Of a stretch of DNA of 64,000 bases, positions 17,426 through 24,378 are shown in pieces; position 1 is the stretch's first letter, and the number at the start of each line of letters is the position of its first letter. The DNA is from Methanomicrobiales archaeon (GTDB taxonomy: Archaea; Halobacteriota; Methanomicrobia; Methanomicrobiales; Methanospirillaceae). A program made the position numbers and the translations under genes. A model generated the notes under the pieces. It was given only the letters and a program-made list of their open reading frames with translations. It ran no database searches and was not told the DNA's origin. The stretch lies in NCBI GenBank assembly GCA_022841205.1, contig JALHCK010000002.1, forward strand, positions 137,737 to 201,736. The letters run 5' to 3'.

Positions 17426-17497
17426 GCCGCTGTGGCTTAGTGGTATAGCGGCTGATTCGTAATCAGCAGACCGGGGGTTCGAATCCCTCCAGCGGCT
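17426..17497 (+). tRNA. tRNA-Thr (anticodon CGT)
   Basis: Cloverleaf of 72 nt: acceptor stem GCCGCTG/CAGCGGC, D arm GC-TTAGTGGTATA-GC, anticodon stem GCTGA/TCAGC with loop TTCGTAA (anticodon CGT), T arm GGGGG-TTCGAAT-CCCTC, discriminator T. Its 3' end is the left attachment site of the integrated element; insertion left the tRNA intact because the core repeats the tRNA end. Confidence 0.96.
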
Positions 17498-17498
17498 T
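17487..17498 (+). repeat. attL core (tRNA-Thr 3' end)
   Basis: CTCCAGCGGCTT, the last bases of the T stem and acceptor stem of tRNA-Thr, repeated exactly at 23442-23453. Target use of a tRNA 3' end is the standard strategy of tyrosine integrases. The integrase TATA box begins in the last bases of this core. Confidence 0.8.
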
Positions 17499-17503
17499 AT
17501 AAA
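17497..17503 (+). promoter_or_regulatory. TATA box of integrase, overlapping attL
   Basis: TTATAAA, 38 bp upstream of the integrase ATG; its first two bases belong to the att core. Transcription would start near 17525, giving a leader of about 16 nt. Confidence 0.4.
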
Positions 17504-17540
17504 CAAAGGTATTAAGTCCTCACACGAAAAATGCACGTAC

Positions 17541-18788
17541 ATGGCACTCGCAAAACGATTGTTTTACCCTAATATGACGTCGAAGTATGCCGACCGGAGC
17601 ATCATCAAGGCGTTGCATGAGGGTTTCATTACTGATGATGATGTGTCCATCATCCAGCGATATATCCGAGAACGCACCCATGAGAAAAACCTGTCCGAAG
17701 GAAGGCAGCTCAAGAACCTCTACACCCTGGTTCATTGGAGGAGGTTCATCCCTGCACCATATCTACAGGCTACCTATGACAACATCCTGACTGGCATTGA
17801 GGAGCTGAAACGAGGGAAGAACGCCAAGGGTGAACCGTTCAAGCAGAACACTCTCCATGACTACATCCGTATTTTGAAACCCTTCCTCCTCTGGATGATT
17901 GAGAATAACTTGAGCTCCATACCGGAGAAGAAAGTCAGCAAAATATCGGCGCCTCCCGTCGATTATCAGACCACATCCCCCGATGAAATCCTGACCAAAG
18001 ACGATGTGCTGGCATTGATAGGAGCTGCCAAAGATCATCGGGACCAGGCGCTTCTGGCAGTCCTCTATGAGTCCGGCGCTCGCATCGGTGAACTTGCCCG
18101 GTTGAGGTGGAGAGATATTGGATACGATGATAAACCAGGTGCCAAGCTCTACATCTCCGATACAAAGACAAACAAACAACGGTACTCCCGGCTGACCTGG
18201 AGTGTAGACTATCTCCATATATGGCGCCAGAACTACCCCGGAGAGGCAAAGGGAGATAATCCAGTCTTCCTCACCTACAGTGACAAGCCACTTGAGTATG
18301 CAACTGTCCAAGCGATGCTCCGGCGTCTGTGTGACCGAGCAGAGAAGAAGTTGGGATGGAAGCGGAAACACGTCCACCCTCACCTCTTCAGGAAGTCCCG
18401 TATCACTCATATGATAAGTGAGAACTACCAGGAAAGCACCGTCAAAGAGTCGATGTGGGGCAACGTCGCTACCGGGATGTTCCGGACCTATGTCAAGCTG
18501 TCCGAGAACAACATTGATGCAGAATTTTTGGAGAAAGCCGGGTTAGCCGTCGGTAATGACATCAAGGAAGAGCCTATCCGACCTCGGACCTGTGGAGTGT
18601 GCCATAAGGTCAATGAGGCAGCTGCCAGGTATTGCTCCGGCTGTGGAACTCCGCTGACCAAAGAGGCTGCTGCCAGGATAACAGAACTTAAAAACGAGCT
18701 TGAGCAGGAGCAACTAAAACCGGAATATCGGGCAATTATGGATGAATTTAAAATGAAGCTCATACAGTTGCAGAGGGAAAAGGGCTGA
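17541..18788 (+). CDS. int: Tyrosine recombinase/integrase with C-terminal zinc ribbon
   Basis: 415 residues. An N-terminal SAM-like DNA-binding region (about 50-130) precedes the catalytic domain with Arg181 (ESGARIGELARLRW), His281-x-x-Arg284 (HPHLFRKSR), a Trp at 306 and the nucleophile Tyr317 (MFRTYVKL). A zinc ribbon follows (Cys351, 354, 365, 368), then a charged coiled-coil tail. It lies 44 bp inside the left attachment site, so it is the element's integrase. A homologous but frameshifted copy begins at 63423. All catalytic residues are present, so it may be active. Confidence 0.95.
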   Translation: MALAKRLFYPNMTSKYADRSIIKALHEGFITDDDVSIIQRYIRERTHEKNLSEGRQLKNLYTLVHWRRFIPAPYLQATYDNILTGIEELKRGKNAKGEPFKQNTLHDYIRILKPFLLWMIENNLSSIPEKKVSKISAPPVDYQTTSPDEILTKDDVLALIGAAKDHRDQALLAVLYESGARIGELARLRWRDIGYDDKPGAKLYISDTKTNKQRYSRLTWSVDYLHIWRQNYPGEAKGDNPVFLTYSDKPLEYATVQAMLRRLCDRAEKKLGWKRKHVHPHLFRKSRITHMISENYQESTVKESMWGNVATGMFRTYVKLSENNIDAEFLEKAGLAVGNDIKEEPIRPRTCGVCHKVNEAAARYCSGCGTPLTKEAAARITELKNELEQEQLKPEYRAIMDEFKMKLIQLQREKG

Positions 18789-18858
18789 ATCAAAATTTTT
18801 ATTCATCCTCTTTTTTATAATAGCCATATCCTCCGATGGAATTTAACCACCATCGGTA

Positions 18859-19314
18859 TTAAGCATTCATTACTTTTTTCACATTGTCCCTTTTTTGTTG
18901 TGAACTCTCCAGCCAGGGGGCTGATGACATAATATATCCCAGCGCACCTGTTGACCCGGCGTCCTCTGCCTTCGATAGGTCAACACAAGCCATACGCAGG
19001 TCACTTAAAGCCGCAAGATACTCCTGCTTTGCACCTGCATACTTCGCACTCACTTGTATCTTTGAGATAGTGTCATGGTGACGGTCTAGGGTTCCGATCA
19101 TCGTCTTTGAACCCGACGACAGAGCCTTAATATCATAGTTTGTGGAGCCTTCTGGACCCATAGCGGCTCTCATGTTCTCGCCATATGCTTTTACATCATT
19201 CTCGGATGCCTGCCATGCACTCTTGAACTGTTCATCCGGGTTTGCGTTCGAAACACAACCAGCAGCAAGAGACATGAGGAAAGCGATTATGAGGAAAATT
19301 CCTAGTTTCTTCAT
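18859..19314 (-). CDS. Small lipoprotein on the integrated element
   Basis: 151 residues. A signal peptide with lipobox LAAGC (Cys20) predicts a lipid-anchored extracellular protein. The mature part is helical and polar, with no family I recognise. It converges with the integrase gene; a T-rich stretch near 18800-18816 separates the two ends. A surface lipoprotein on such a small element could act in exclusion or host protection, but nothing in the sequence proves that. Confidence 0.75.
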   Translation of the reverse strand: MKKLGIFLIIAFLMSLAAGCVSNANPDEQFKSAWQASENDVKAYGENMRAAMGPEGSTNYDIKALSSGSKTMIGTLDRHHDTISKIQVSAKYAGAKQEYLAALSDLRMACVDLSKAEDAGSTGALGYIMSSAPWLESSQQKRDNVKKVMNA

Positions 19315-19317
19315 AGG

Positions 19318-19566
19318 TCAGACTTTGACTATAGGACGAAAAAGGTATGCATTCAATACGGTCGTAAGCCCCCCGTTGGTGAAGCAGGAGAAATAGCAGA
19401 GCCTCATAGAAGCCCTAGAGCGGGCGTTGTGGTCGATGATGGGCAAAGATACCTCCGGAGTGAAAGAAAGCCCCGTTTTGCTTGTAGGGTGAACATGCTC
19501 TTGCTCTCCCGTCCGGGTCTTCCAAAGGACTTCCATCACCTGCCTGATGAAGGGGTGTTTGACCAT
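19318..19566 (-). CDS. Doubtful small ORF
   Basis: An 82-codon frame from ATG 19566 (MVKHPFIRQVMEVLWKTRTG) ending 3 bp before the lipoprotein ATG. Codon composition is not strongly protein-like and I recognise nothing. It could be an eroded gene or chance; its tight spacing to the lipoprotein gene is the only support. Confidence 0.25.
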   Translation of the reverse strand: MVKHPFIRQVMEVLWKTRTGEQEHVHPTSKTGLSFTPEVSLPIIDHNARSRASMRLCYFSCFTNGGLTTVLNAYLFRPIVKV

Positions 19567-19923
19567 TATCGCCACCCAGAAAGTATTACGAAAACATGAT
19601 AATGTAATACTATTCGCATACATCAGGGCACCTAACCAAAATACCGGAGTAGAATTAGGCTCTGATTGGAAAAATACGCGAGAGGCTTTGAGATGATTGT
19701 TATTAATCCCCTCGGAGGCATCAATTTATATCTTAGCTCGTCGAAAGAACATATGTCGGACATTGATTTGAGGAGATGTTCGACAGAAGAGTTCTCTTCC
19801 ATTAAATTTCATCTCCCGATTTATCGGGAGCCGGGGGAGGCGGAATCTCCCCGCTCCCTTCATTATGGAAAAAGACCCCCCCAGTCGTGAAAATCTCCAC
19901 CTCAACCTCATGAGGCTGCTTCT
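19567..19923. other. Non-coding region of the element with palindrome
   Basis: About 360 bp with no convincing gene, AT-rich near 19600-19750. It holds an exact 18-bp palindrome at 19813-19830 followed by G- and C-rich runs. It is the largest non-coding gap in the element, hence a candidate replication or transfer origin. Confidence 0.4.
19813..19830. repeat. Perfect inverted repeat CTCCCGAT-TT-ATCGGGAG
   Basis: 8-bp arms with a 2-bp centre, able to form a strong hairpin, preceded by an AT-rich stretch. It could be a terminator for the leftward operon ending at 19924, a nicking site of a rolling-circle origin, or an operator. Confidence 0.55.
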
Positions 19924-20202
19924 TTATTTTTCTGAAGTGGGACTCTGGGAGGTAGCTGCTGCATGGTTACGGGCAAATTCTTCGGTAAATTGCTTCCACC
20001 GGTCCCGATAGTAACTCCCGGTCGCATCATTAATATCGGTGATATTGATGCGACAACCGGGATGACTTTCCTCAAGTCTGGCAATGTGTGCCTGCATATC
20101 AGCCTCATCCTCAAAGTCAATAGTCCGGATATTAAGAATATTCCGACGGGCAGCGGTATGATGTTCAAGCAACCTCACCCGCCGGTTTAACATCTCATTC
20201 AT
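19924..20202 (-). CDS. Hypothetical protein of the element operon
   Basis: 92 residues (MNEMLNRRVRLLEHHTAARR), charged and helical, not recognised. The start overlaps the previous gene's stop (ATG within AAATGA), so it belongs to the leftward operon. A competing 86-codon frame on the same strand (19908-20168) is hydrophobic nonsense and is rejected. Confidence 0.6.
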   Translation of the reverse strand: MNEMLNRRVRLLEHHTAARRNILNIRTIDFEDEADMQAHIARLEESHPGCRINITDINDATGSYYRDRWKQFTEEFARNHAAATSQSPTSEK

Positions 20203-20525
20203 TTGTCCTCTCCCTTTGTCAGCCGGGATTCAATGTTCTCAAGCCGTCTCTGGATGTTCTCAAGGTCACGGTCCCGGAGAGCTCCGTTATATGCGGAGAG
20301 CATCGATGTGAGTGCCCGGCTCCATGCCAGCCGCTCCCGGTCGTTCTTCCCCGGAGACCATCGCCTACACGATACCCGCCCTGACATGCTCCGGAGACAG
20401 TCCGACGCCATGACCATGAGTTCATCCCGTTCCAGAACCGTGCCTTTCTTCCGTGGTCTTCCCAGAGGCGATACACCGGGGAGTTCTTCAAGATTTGACG
20501 CTGAATTGTCCGTTTCGGTTTCCAT
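20199..20525 (-). CDS. Hypothetical protein, basic with C-terminal coiled coil
   Basis: 108 residues from ATG 20525 (METETDNSASNLEELPG). A GRPRKKG motif near residue 24 resembles an AT-hook or a small-terminase-like DNA-binding start, and the last 30 residues form a coiled coil (LENIQRRLENIESRL). No family assigned; DNA binding is inference from the basic motif. Translationally coupled to the following 92-residue gene. Confidence 0.6.
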   Translation of the reverse strand: METETDNSASNLEELPGVSPLGRPRKKGTVLERDELMVMASDCLRSMSGRVSCRRWSPGKNDRERLAWSRALTSMLSAYNGALRDRDLENIQRRLENIESRLTKGEDK

Positions 20526-20586
20526 TGTATCCCTCATTTTGTTATAACGAAAATCATTATTCGTAATAAAAGGTGAGAGGTGTTAG

Positions 20587-20916
20587 TCACCTTGAGGATA
20601 CCTCTTCGATTCTCTGGATATAGGTGAGGACGCACATCGTGCAGAGCGGTTGTCCTGACGGAACATGCTGTGAAGTGGCATCCCTCCCACACTCGCATCG
20701 CCCGTTTGTGATGGGTGTGCACTCCGACCGGAAGGTATCACCGGCTGTTTTCGATACGCAGCGGGAGCAATAGTAATGGTTACCCGTATCGGTGATGGTG
20801 CATGGTCGCAAGGAATGGCACTGATGACAACGGCGCAGGAGCGGGACCGGAATCCTCCGAAACAAGGGGACGGACTCCGTTTCACGCACTGCTGGTGTTG
20901 ATAGACTGCCCGCCAT
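20587..20916 (-). CDS. Cysteine-rich zinc-finger protein
   Basis: 109 residues from ATG 20916; a TTG at 20925 is an alternative. It contains paired metal-binding knuckles: CHQC, then CSRC about 19 residues later, and CECG with CTMC near the C-terminus, so two zinc ribbons are likely. Function unknown; nucleic-acid or protein binding would be usual. Its start overlaps the upstream 111-residue gene by about 35 bp. Confidence 0.65.
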   Translation of the reverse strand: MAGSLSTPAVRETESVPLFRRIPVPLLRRCHQCHSLRPCTITDTGNHYYCSRCVSKTAGDTFRSECTPITNGRCECGRDATSQHVPSGQPLCTMCVLTYIQRIEEVSSR

Positions 20917-21217
20917 AATTCCCAATCTCCGAGACTACGCGACGATGTAACGCAGCATCGTTGAGGGCTGCGTCCATGTCCCTATATCTCATCATGTTTG
21001 TGTTTCCTTCGTAGGGGTTCAGGTAACAGATGACACCTTCAGCCTTACCACGACGGTCAAGTCGATTGGTCACCTCGCACTTCCCCGTATCAAGCACAGC
21101 TACCCGTGCCTTTCTTGCTGTCCCGTCCCGGTCGGTCCGTGCTGCCGGATTGCCGGGGTCAACCTTTGCTGCTTGCATGAGCGCAATAATAACTTCGTCT
21201 GATCTGGTTCGAGCCAT
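20882..21217 (-). CDS. Hypothetical protein of the element operon
   Basis: 111 residues. A strong ribosome site (AGGAGG) precedes ATG 21217 by about 9 bases, which supports a real start. The sequence is polar, has one cysteine, and includes NPYEGNTNMMRYRDMDAALN; no family recognised. It lies 77 bp downstream of the winged-helix-like gene. Confidence 0.6.
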   Translation of the reverse strand: MARTRSDEVIIALMQAAKVDPGNPAARTDRDGTARKARVAVLDTGKCEVTNRLDRRGKAEGVICYLNPYEGNTNMMRYRDMDAALNDAALHRRVVSEIGNYGGQSINTSSA

Positions 21218-21294
21218 AATTTAATTTCCTCCTTAATTCTTTGGTTTTTGTTCTCTTGGCGATACATCGGGCAGGAGAAGACCGGGAGGAGGTT

Positions 21295-22248
21295 TCATAG
21301 CCGGTCCTCCAGCCCTTCAGCGATGCGCAACGCCATCCGCGATTGCTTCATCGCAGTAGTTACTTCCTGTTTGAGTTTAGCTACTTCACGCCTTGCTGCT
21401 CTGCCCTGACCTTCATCGAACATATTGACTAACTGTGAGAAAGTATCCTCTAAGCTCCCCGTTCTTCGGTCAGCAATTTCATACCTCAGCTGACAGCCGT
21501 GATTGTAAGCTTTCAATATTGCACCGCTGGTCTCCTGAAGGCTGACGCTAGAAGGAGAGATAGCAACAGTCATGCTGTCGATGTTTGCTTCAATGGAGGT
21601 CCGCACCCATCCCTCACCGTGCAACCCTTCCTTTTCCAATTCTTCCAACAGGTAGAGGATGAGGTCTAAAGAGAATGGACGTCCTTTGCTGACAAACCAC
21701 ACCCGTTGGCTCCCGTTTGCCCAGACGTCCCACATTATCTTCTGACCTGAAGGAAGTTTACGGGGATACCCTTCGCGGGACACTGGCGGGGTCGGGTCGA
21801 TAGTGACAGGATTGATACTGGAACTTGGTTGGTATTGCGATGACATGGGGGGATAGGTGTCTGATTCTGAGTCAGTTTTATGGAAGCAGAGATTCTCTAT
21901 CCCGATCTGTCTTGAATTTGTGAGAACATCCCTCAACTTTCCGCCTTCAGCGGAGTATTGGTAACGCCCGTGACAGACCTTTTTAACGGGGATAAAATGC
22001 GAATGGTCTTTTGAGGAGATTGCTCGACGCAAGGCTTGAGCAACAGCGTTTTTATTTACATGCAATTCCTGTGCAATCTCCTTTGGACTCCAATAGAAGT
22101 CGGGTTTGGATTTTAACACGGTCGTAATAGACATACGAAGTGACGTCATTTCTGACCGGATTTTTCCTGTCATTTTCGTGTCATTTTGTATGTCATTGTG
22201 TAACCGAGAAGCCTGAACGGTTGAAGTTATAACCTCTCCATCGGTCAT
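21295..22248 (-). CDS. Large element protein with N-terminal HTH-like region
   Basis: 317 residues, the largest gene of the leftward operon. Residues 40-75 (TTVLKSKPDFYWSPKEIAQELHVNKNAVAQALRRAI) look like a winged helix-turn-helix. A proline/serine-rich linker at about 125-160 is followed by a mixed alpha/beta domain and a C-terminal coiled coil (AARREVAKLKQEVTTAMKQ). I cannot assign a family. A replication-initiator or regulator role would fit its size and HTH, but that is inference. Confidence 0.65.
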   Translation of the reverse strand: MTDGEVITSTVQASRLHNDIQNDTKMTGKIRSEMTSLRMSITTVLKSKPDFYWSPKEIAQELHVNKNAVAQALRRAISSKDHSHFIPVKKVCHGRYQYSAEGGKLRDVLTNSRQIGIENLCFHKTDSESDTYPPMSSQYQPSSSINPVTIDPTPPVSREGYPRKLPSGQKIMWDVWANGSQRVWFVSKGRPFSLDLILYLLEELEKEGLHGEGWVRTSIEANIDSMTVAISPSSVSLQETSGAILKAYNHGCQLRYEIADRRTGSLEDTFSQLVNMFDEGQGRAARREVAKLKQEVTTAMKQSRMALRIAEGLEDRL

Positions 22249-22256
22249 TCAGCCCT

Positions 22257-22379
22257 TCACCTTGGCTCCTTGTAGACACAGGGTAGAGGTTTCCAATGGG
22301 ATGCAGCGGTGAAGATCTGACATCCAGGGCAAACGGCGCATGGATCTTTCTTACCTTCACGGTCGAAAGTCGCACCCAT
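22257..22379 (-). CDS. 40-residue cysteine-rich microprotein
   Basis: Reads MGATFDREGKKDPCAVCPGC and continues to a fourth cysteine at residue 34, ending KEPR. Cys14, Cys17, Cys20 and Cys34 make a small zinc site plausible. It starts one base after the stop of the upstream gene and ends 8 bp before the downstream start, so it fits exactly into the operon although it is very short. No family recognised. Confidence 0.55.
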   Translation of the reverse strand: MGATFDREGKKDPCAVCPGCQIFTAASHWKPLPCVYKEPR

Positions 22380-22380
22380 C

Positions 22381-22596
22381 TCAACCCAGGGTCTCCTGGT
22401 CATCCCGCTCCTCCGCCTCCATGACCCATCTGCCAGATTCGAGAAACGCGTCGATGGTCATTTGATGGAAAAAACTGATCCCGGCAAGGCAGCGGTATTC
22501 CTCCGGCGTGATGCGACGTCGAGGCGAAGGTTTATCGCTCTCCGGGGAGATAGACATCTGGTCCTTGTGACCCTCGGAGGCGGATGCGAGTGCCAA
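22381..22596 (-). CDS. Hypothetical protein of the element operon
   Basis: 71 residues from TTG 22596, placed one base after the stop of the RHH gene with AGGAGG about 10 bases upstream. A longer frame from TTG 22620 would overlap the RHH gene. The C-terminal half (RRRITPEEYRCLAGISFFHQ) is helical; not recognised. Confidence 0.5.
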   Translation of the reverse strand: MALASASEGHKDQMSISPESDKPSPRRRITPEEYRCLAGISFFHQMTIDAFLESGRWVMEAEERDDQETLG

Positions 22597-22597
22597 C

Positions 22598-22744
22598 CTA
22601 TTCCGCCTCCTTGTGTTCAACTCGTCTTGCCAGCCCAGCTTCGATATAACGCTCTACCAGGGCAGAACGCGGAATTAAACCCCGTTCCTTGTCGATTGCA
22701 TTAATCATCTCCTCTTTGAGACTGACAGATATTGTTTTTCGCAT
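22598..22744 (-). CDS. Ribbon-helix-helix (CopG-type) regulator
   Basis: 48 residues: MRKTISVSLKEEMINAIDKE is the beta-strand plus first helix of an RHH fold, followed by SALVERYIEAGLARR as the second helix. Such dimers bind short inverted repeats and usually autoregulate. It is the first gene of the leftward operon and lies 63 bp from a divergent start, an arrangement typical of a copy-number or lysogeny-type switch. Residues upstream of ATG 22744 are not family-like. Confidence 0.8.
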   Translation of the reverse strand: MRKTISVSLKEEMINAIDKERGLIPRSALVERYIEAGLARRVEHKEAE

Positions 22745-22807
22745 TATTCTTCGCCATTCCAACATATACAATGAATTTATTAAGATTAATGGACATTGAA
22801 ACACTGT

Positions 22808-23344
22808 ATGAAAGTGGGTAACTCGCAGAGTGAATTTCCGAAAAGGGTGGAACAATTTTTATCATCTCGACGAAAACCCCAATATAGCAAGATAATCCTT
22901 GAATATCTGTTAAAAACAGACAATGAATGGGTAGAACTAGCCAAAATGGAAAAAGACCTCGTTATTGCGCAAGAAATTCAGTATCCCACTAAAATTGAAC
23001 GAAAAATTCCACATGAAAACACTTTTTATCGGGTGTTGGTCAATTTAGAGAAGGCGCAAATTATCAGGCGCAAGGAAGAGGTCATCAAGAACCGCCGGTC
23101 CCGCCTTGGCAAAGAAAAAACCAACACCTACTATCGTCTGACAAGGTTTGCCATCGTTGACCATCAAGAAGTCAGCAAAGAATACATGCGCCTTCTTTTG
23201 GAAAACCTGGAGCTTAGGAAGGAGCTTTTTTGTGCCAACTACCATCTCCGGAAGTACGGTATCACCATTGACCCTGACGCCTGTGAACCTCGAAAAATAA
23301 ATCCCGAAGTGAAAAAGGATTTAAAGCCCCTATTTCCCGAATAA
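22808..23344 (+). CDS. AT-rich element protein, possibly HTH regulator
   Basis: 178 residues from ATG 22808. It is visibly richer in A and T than its neighbours and uses many AAA/GAA/ATT codons, suggesting a foreign origin. Residues 20-100 (LSSRRKPQYSKIILEYLLKT ... FYRVLVNLEKAQIIRRKEE) have the helix spacing of a winged-helix domain; a C-terminal helix follows. No family assigned. It is the last gene before the right attachment site and is divergent from the RHH operon. Confidence 0.6.
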   Translation: MKVGNSQSEFPKRVEQFLSSRRKPQYSKIILEYLLKTDNEWVELAKMEKDLVIAQEIQYPTKIERKIPHENTFYRVLVNLEKAQIIRRKEEVIKNRRSRLGKEKTNTYYRLTRFAIVDHQEVSKEYMRLLLENLELRKELFCANYHLRKYGITIDPDACEPRKINPEVKKDLKPLFPE

Positions 23345-23352
23345 AGGTCATA

Positions 23353-23405
23353 TAGGGATTTAATACCCCTAACCAGAAGTTAGGTAAAGTCATTCTATAT
23401 AGAAT
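23353..23405. repeat. Cluster of inverted repeats at the right end of the element
   Basis: Three inverted repeats in 53 bp: TAGGG/CCCTA (23353-23371), CCTAAC/GTTAGG (23368-23384, 5-bp loop), and an exact 14-bp palindrome ATTCTATATAGAAT (23392-23405). The first two overlap and could be alternative hairpins. They lie 37-89 bp from attR, where integrase arm sites or excision-factor sites are expected; a terminator for the gene ending at 23344 is also possible. Confidence 0.55.
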
Positions 23406-23441
23406 TAACTGGAGAGGATTTAAGACAAAATTTCCAACTCT

Positions 23442-23453
23442 CTCCAGCGGCTT
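23442..23453 (+). repeat. attR core
   Basis: CTCCAGCGGCTT, an exact copy of the tRNA-Thr 3' end at 17487-17498, 97 bp after the last element gene and 24 bp before the broken QueG-like gene. Confidence 0.78.
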
Positions 23454-23476
23454 TGGCACCTGACAGGTATTCAGGT

Positions 23477-24378
23477 ATGTCCCTTCCTCTTGATGTCGCC
23501 ATCCGTTCTCTCGCCTGTTCGATGGGGGCAGACTAATACGGGGTCGCGGATCTTGCGCCGGCCAGGAACTTTATTTTCAGGCAGGGGGGCGATCGTATCG
23601 CCTGGTACCCAATTGCGGTTGCGGTCGGAATCCGGCTATCAGACGACCTCGTTGACCTCCTCCCGGACGGGGACCCAGAGACTTCGATCATCTACCGGCA
23701 CAACGGTTACGAGGTTCCAAACCAGTTACTCGACCAGATCGCGGTCCGCCTGGCCGGCGTTCTCCATGGAAGGGGGTACCATTCATTCCCGTTCCTGCAT
23801 CCAGGCGCAGTGATGACGGAGAGATACGATCGGTCTTTTCACACAAGCTTGCTGCACACCTCGCAGGCCTGGGGTGGATAGGAAAGAGCTGTCTTCTCGT
23901 GACCCCGGATCACGGCCCGCGTGTCCGGTGGGTGAGCGTGCTCACCGACGCTCCCCTCAAGCCAACCGGGACACCAATGGAACCACGTTGCGGTGACTGC
24001 ACGGCATGCTTTGACATCTGCCCCCAACGGGCCTTTACGGGGCGGATGTTCGACCCGGACGAGCCACGGGAAACGCGGTTCGCTGCGGCCGCCTGCGACC
24101 TTAACTTCAGGGAACAGGAGCGTGAGACGGGTGTCGCGGTCTGCGGGCTATGCCTGTATGCCTGCCCTATGGGAAAAAGAACGAGGCAGCACGTCCCGAT
24201 ATCAACAGGCGATGAAGACGTCACTCAATTAAAAAAAATCCTTTGCCTTACCGGGTGTCAGAGGCCCCCTGCTGGCATGGGGGATCTTCGTGAGAGTAGG
24301 AACGCCCGAGGAGTATTCCATCGAATAGTGCATTCATTGGCTGCCATCATACCGGTTGCTTCCTGGTTATCAGGTTGA
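23477..24378 (+). pseudogene. Broken QueG-like 4Fe-4S protein gene
   Basis: From ATG 23477 the frame reads MSLPLDVAIRSLACSMGAD and hits TAA at 23534-23536, then continues as YGVADLAPARNF. A second lesion, a one-base loss in the T run at 23836-23839, shifts the frame; downstream reads KLAAHLAGLGWIGKSC. The 3' part keeps both ferredoxin clusters (CGDCTACFDICP and CGLCLYACP). Homologues are epoxyqueuosine-reductase-like corrinoid/Fe-S proteins; a paralogue is at 55302-56105. Two independent lesions argue for a true pseudogene. The final 45 residues overlap the convergent gene and may be read-through. Confidence 0.82.

Larger units (their letters stand above)
17487..23453. mobile_element. Integrative element in tRNA-Thr (about 6 kb)
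   Basis: Element bounded by the 12-bp direct repeat CTCCAGCGGCTT: one copy is the tRNA-Thr 3' end (17487-17498), the other lies at 23442-23453. The integrase gene sits directly inside the left end. Content: integrase, one lipoprotein, a leftward operon of at least seven small genes (22744 to 20587, continuing to 19924), a divergent AT-rich gene at the right end, and inverted repeats beside the right repeat. I recognise no capsid, terminase, conjugation or polymerase gene, so it is a minimal integrative plasmid/provirus relative or a satellite. Cargo function unknown. Confidence 0.82.

Noticed and set aside
19908..20168. 86-codon frame on the same strand as the 92-residue element gene
   Set aside because: Out of frame with the operon; the 92-residue frame has a coupled start and charged, protein-like composition.
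23899..24378. Stand-alone small ferredoxin gene
   Set aside because: The GTG start is internal to a longer QueG-like protein whose N-terminal part is readable upstream in shifted frames, so it is the 3' part of a pseudogene.
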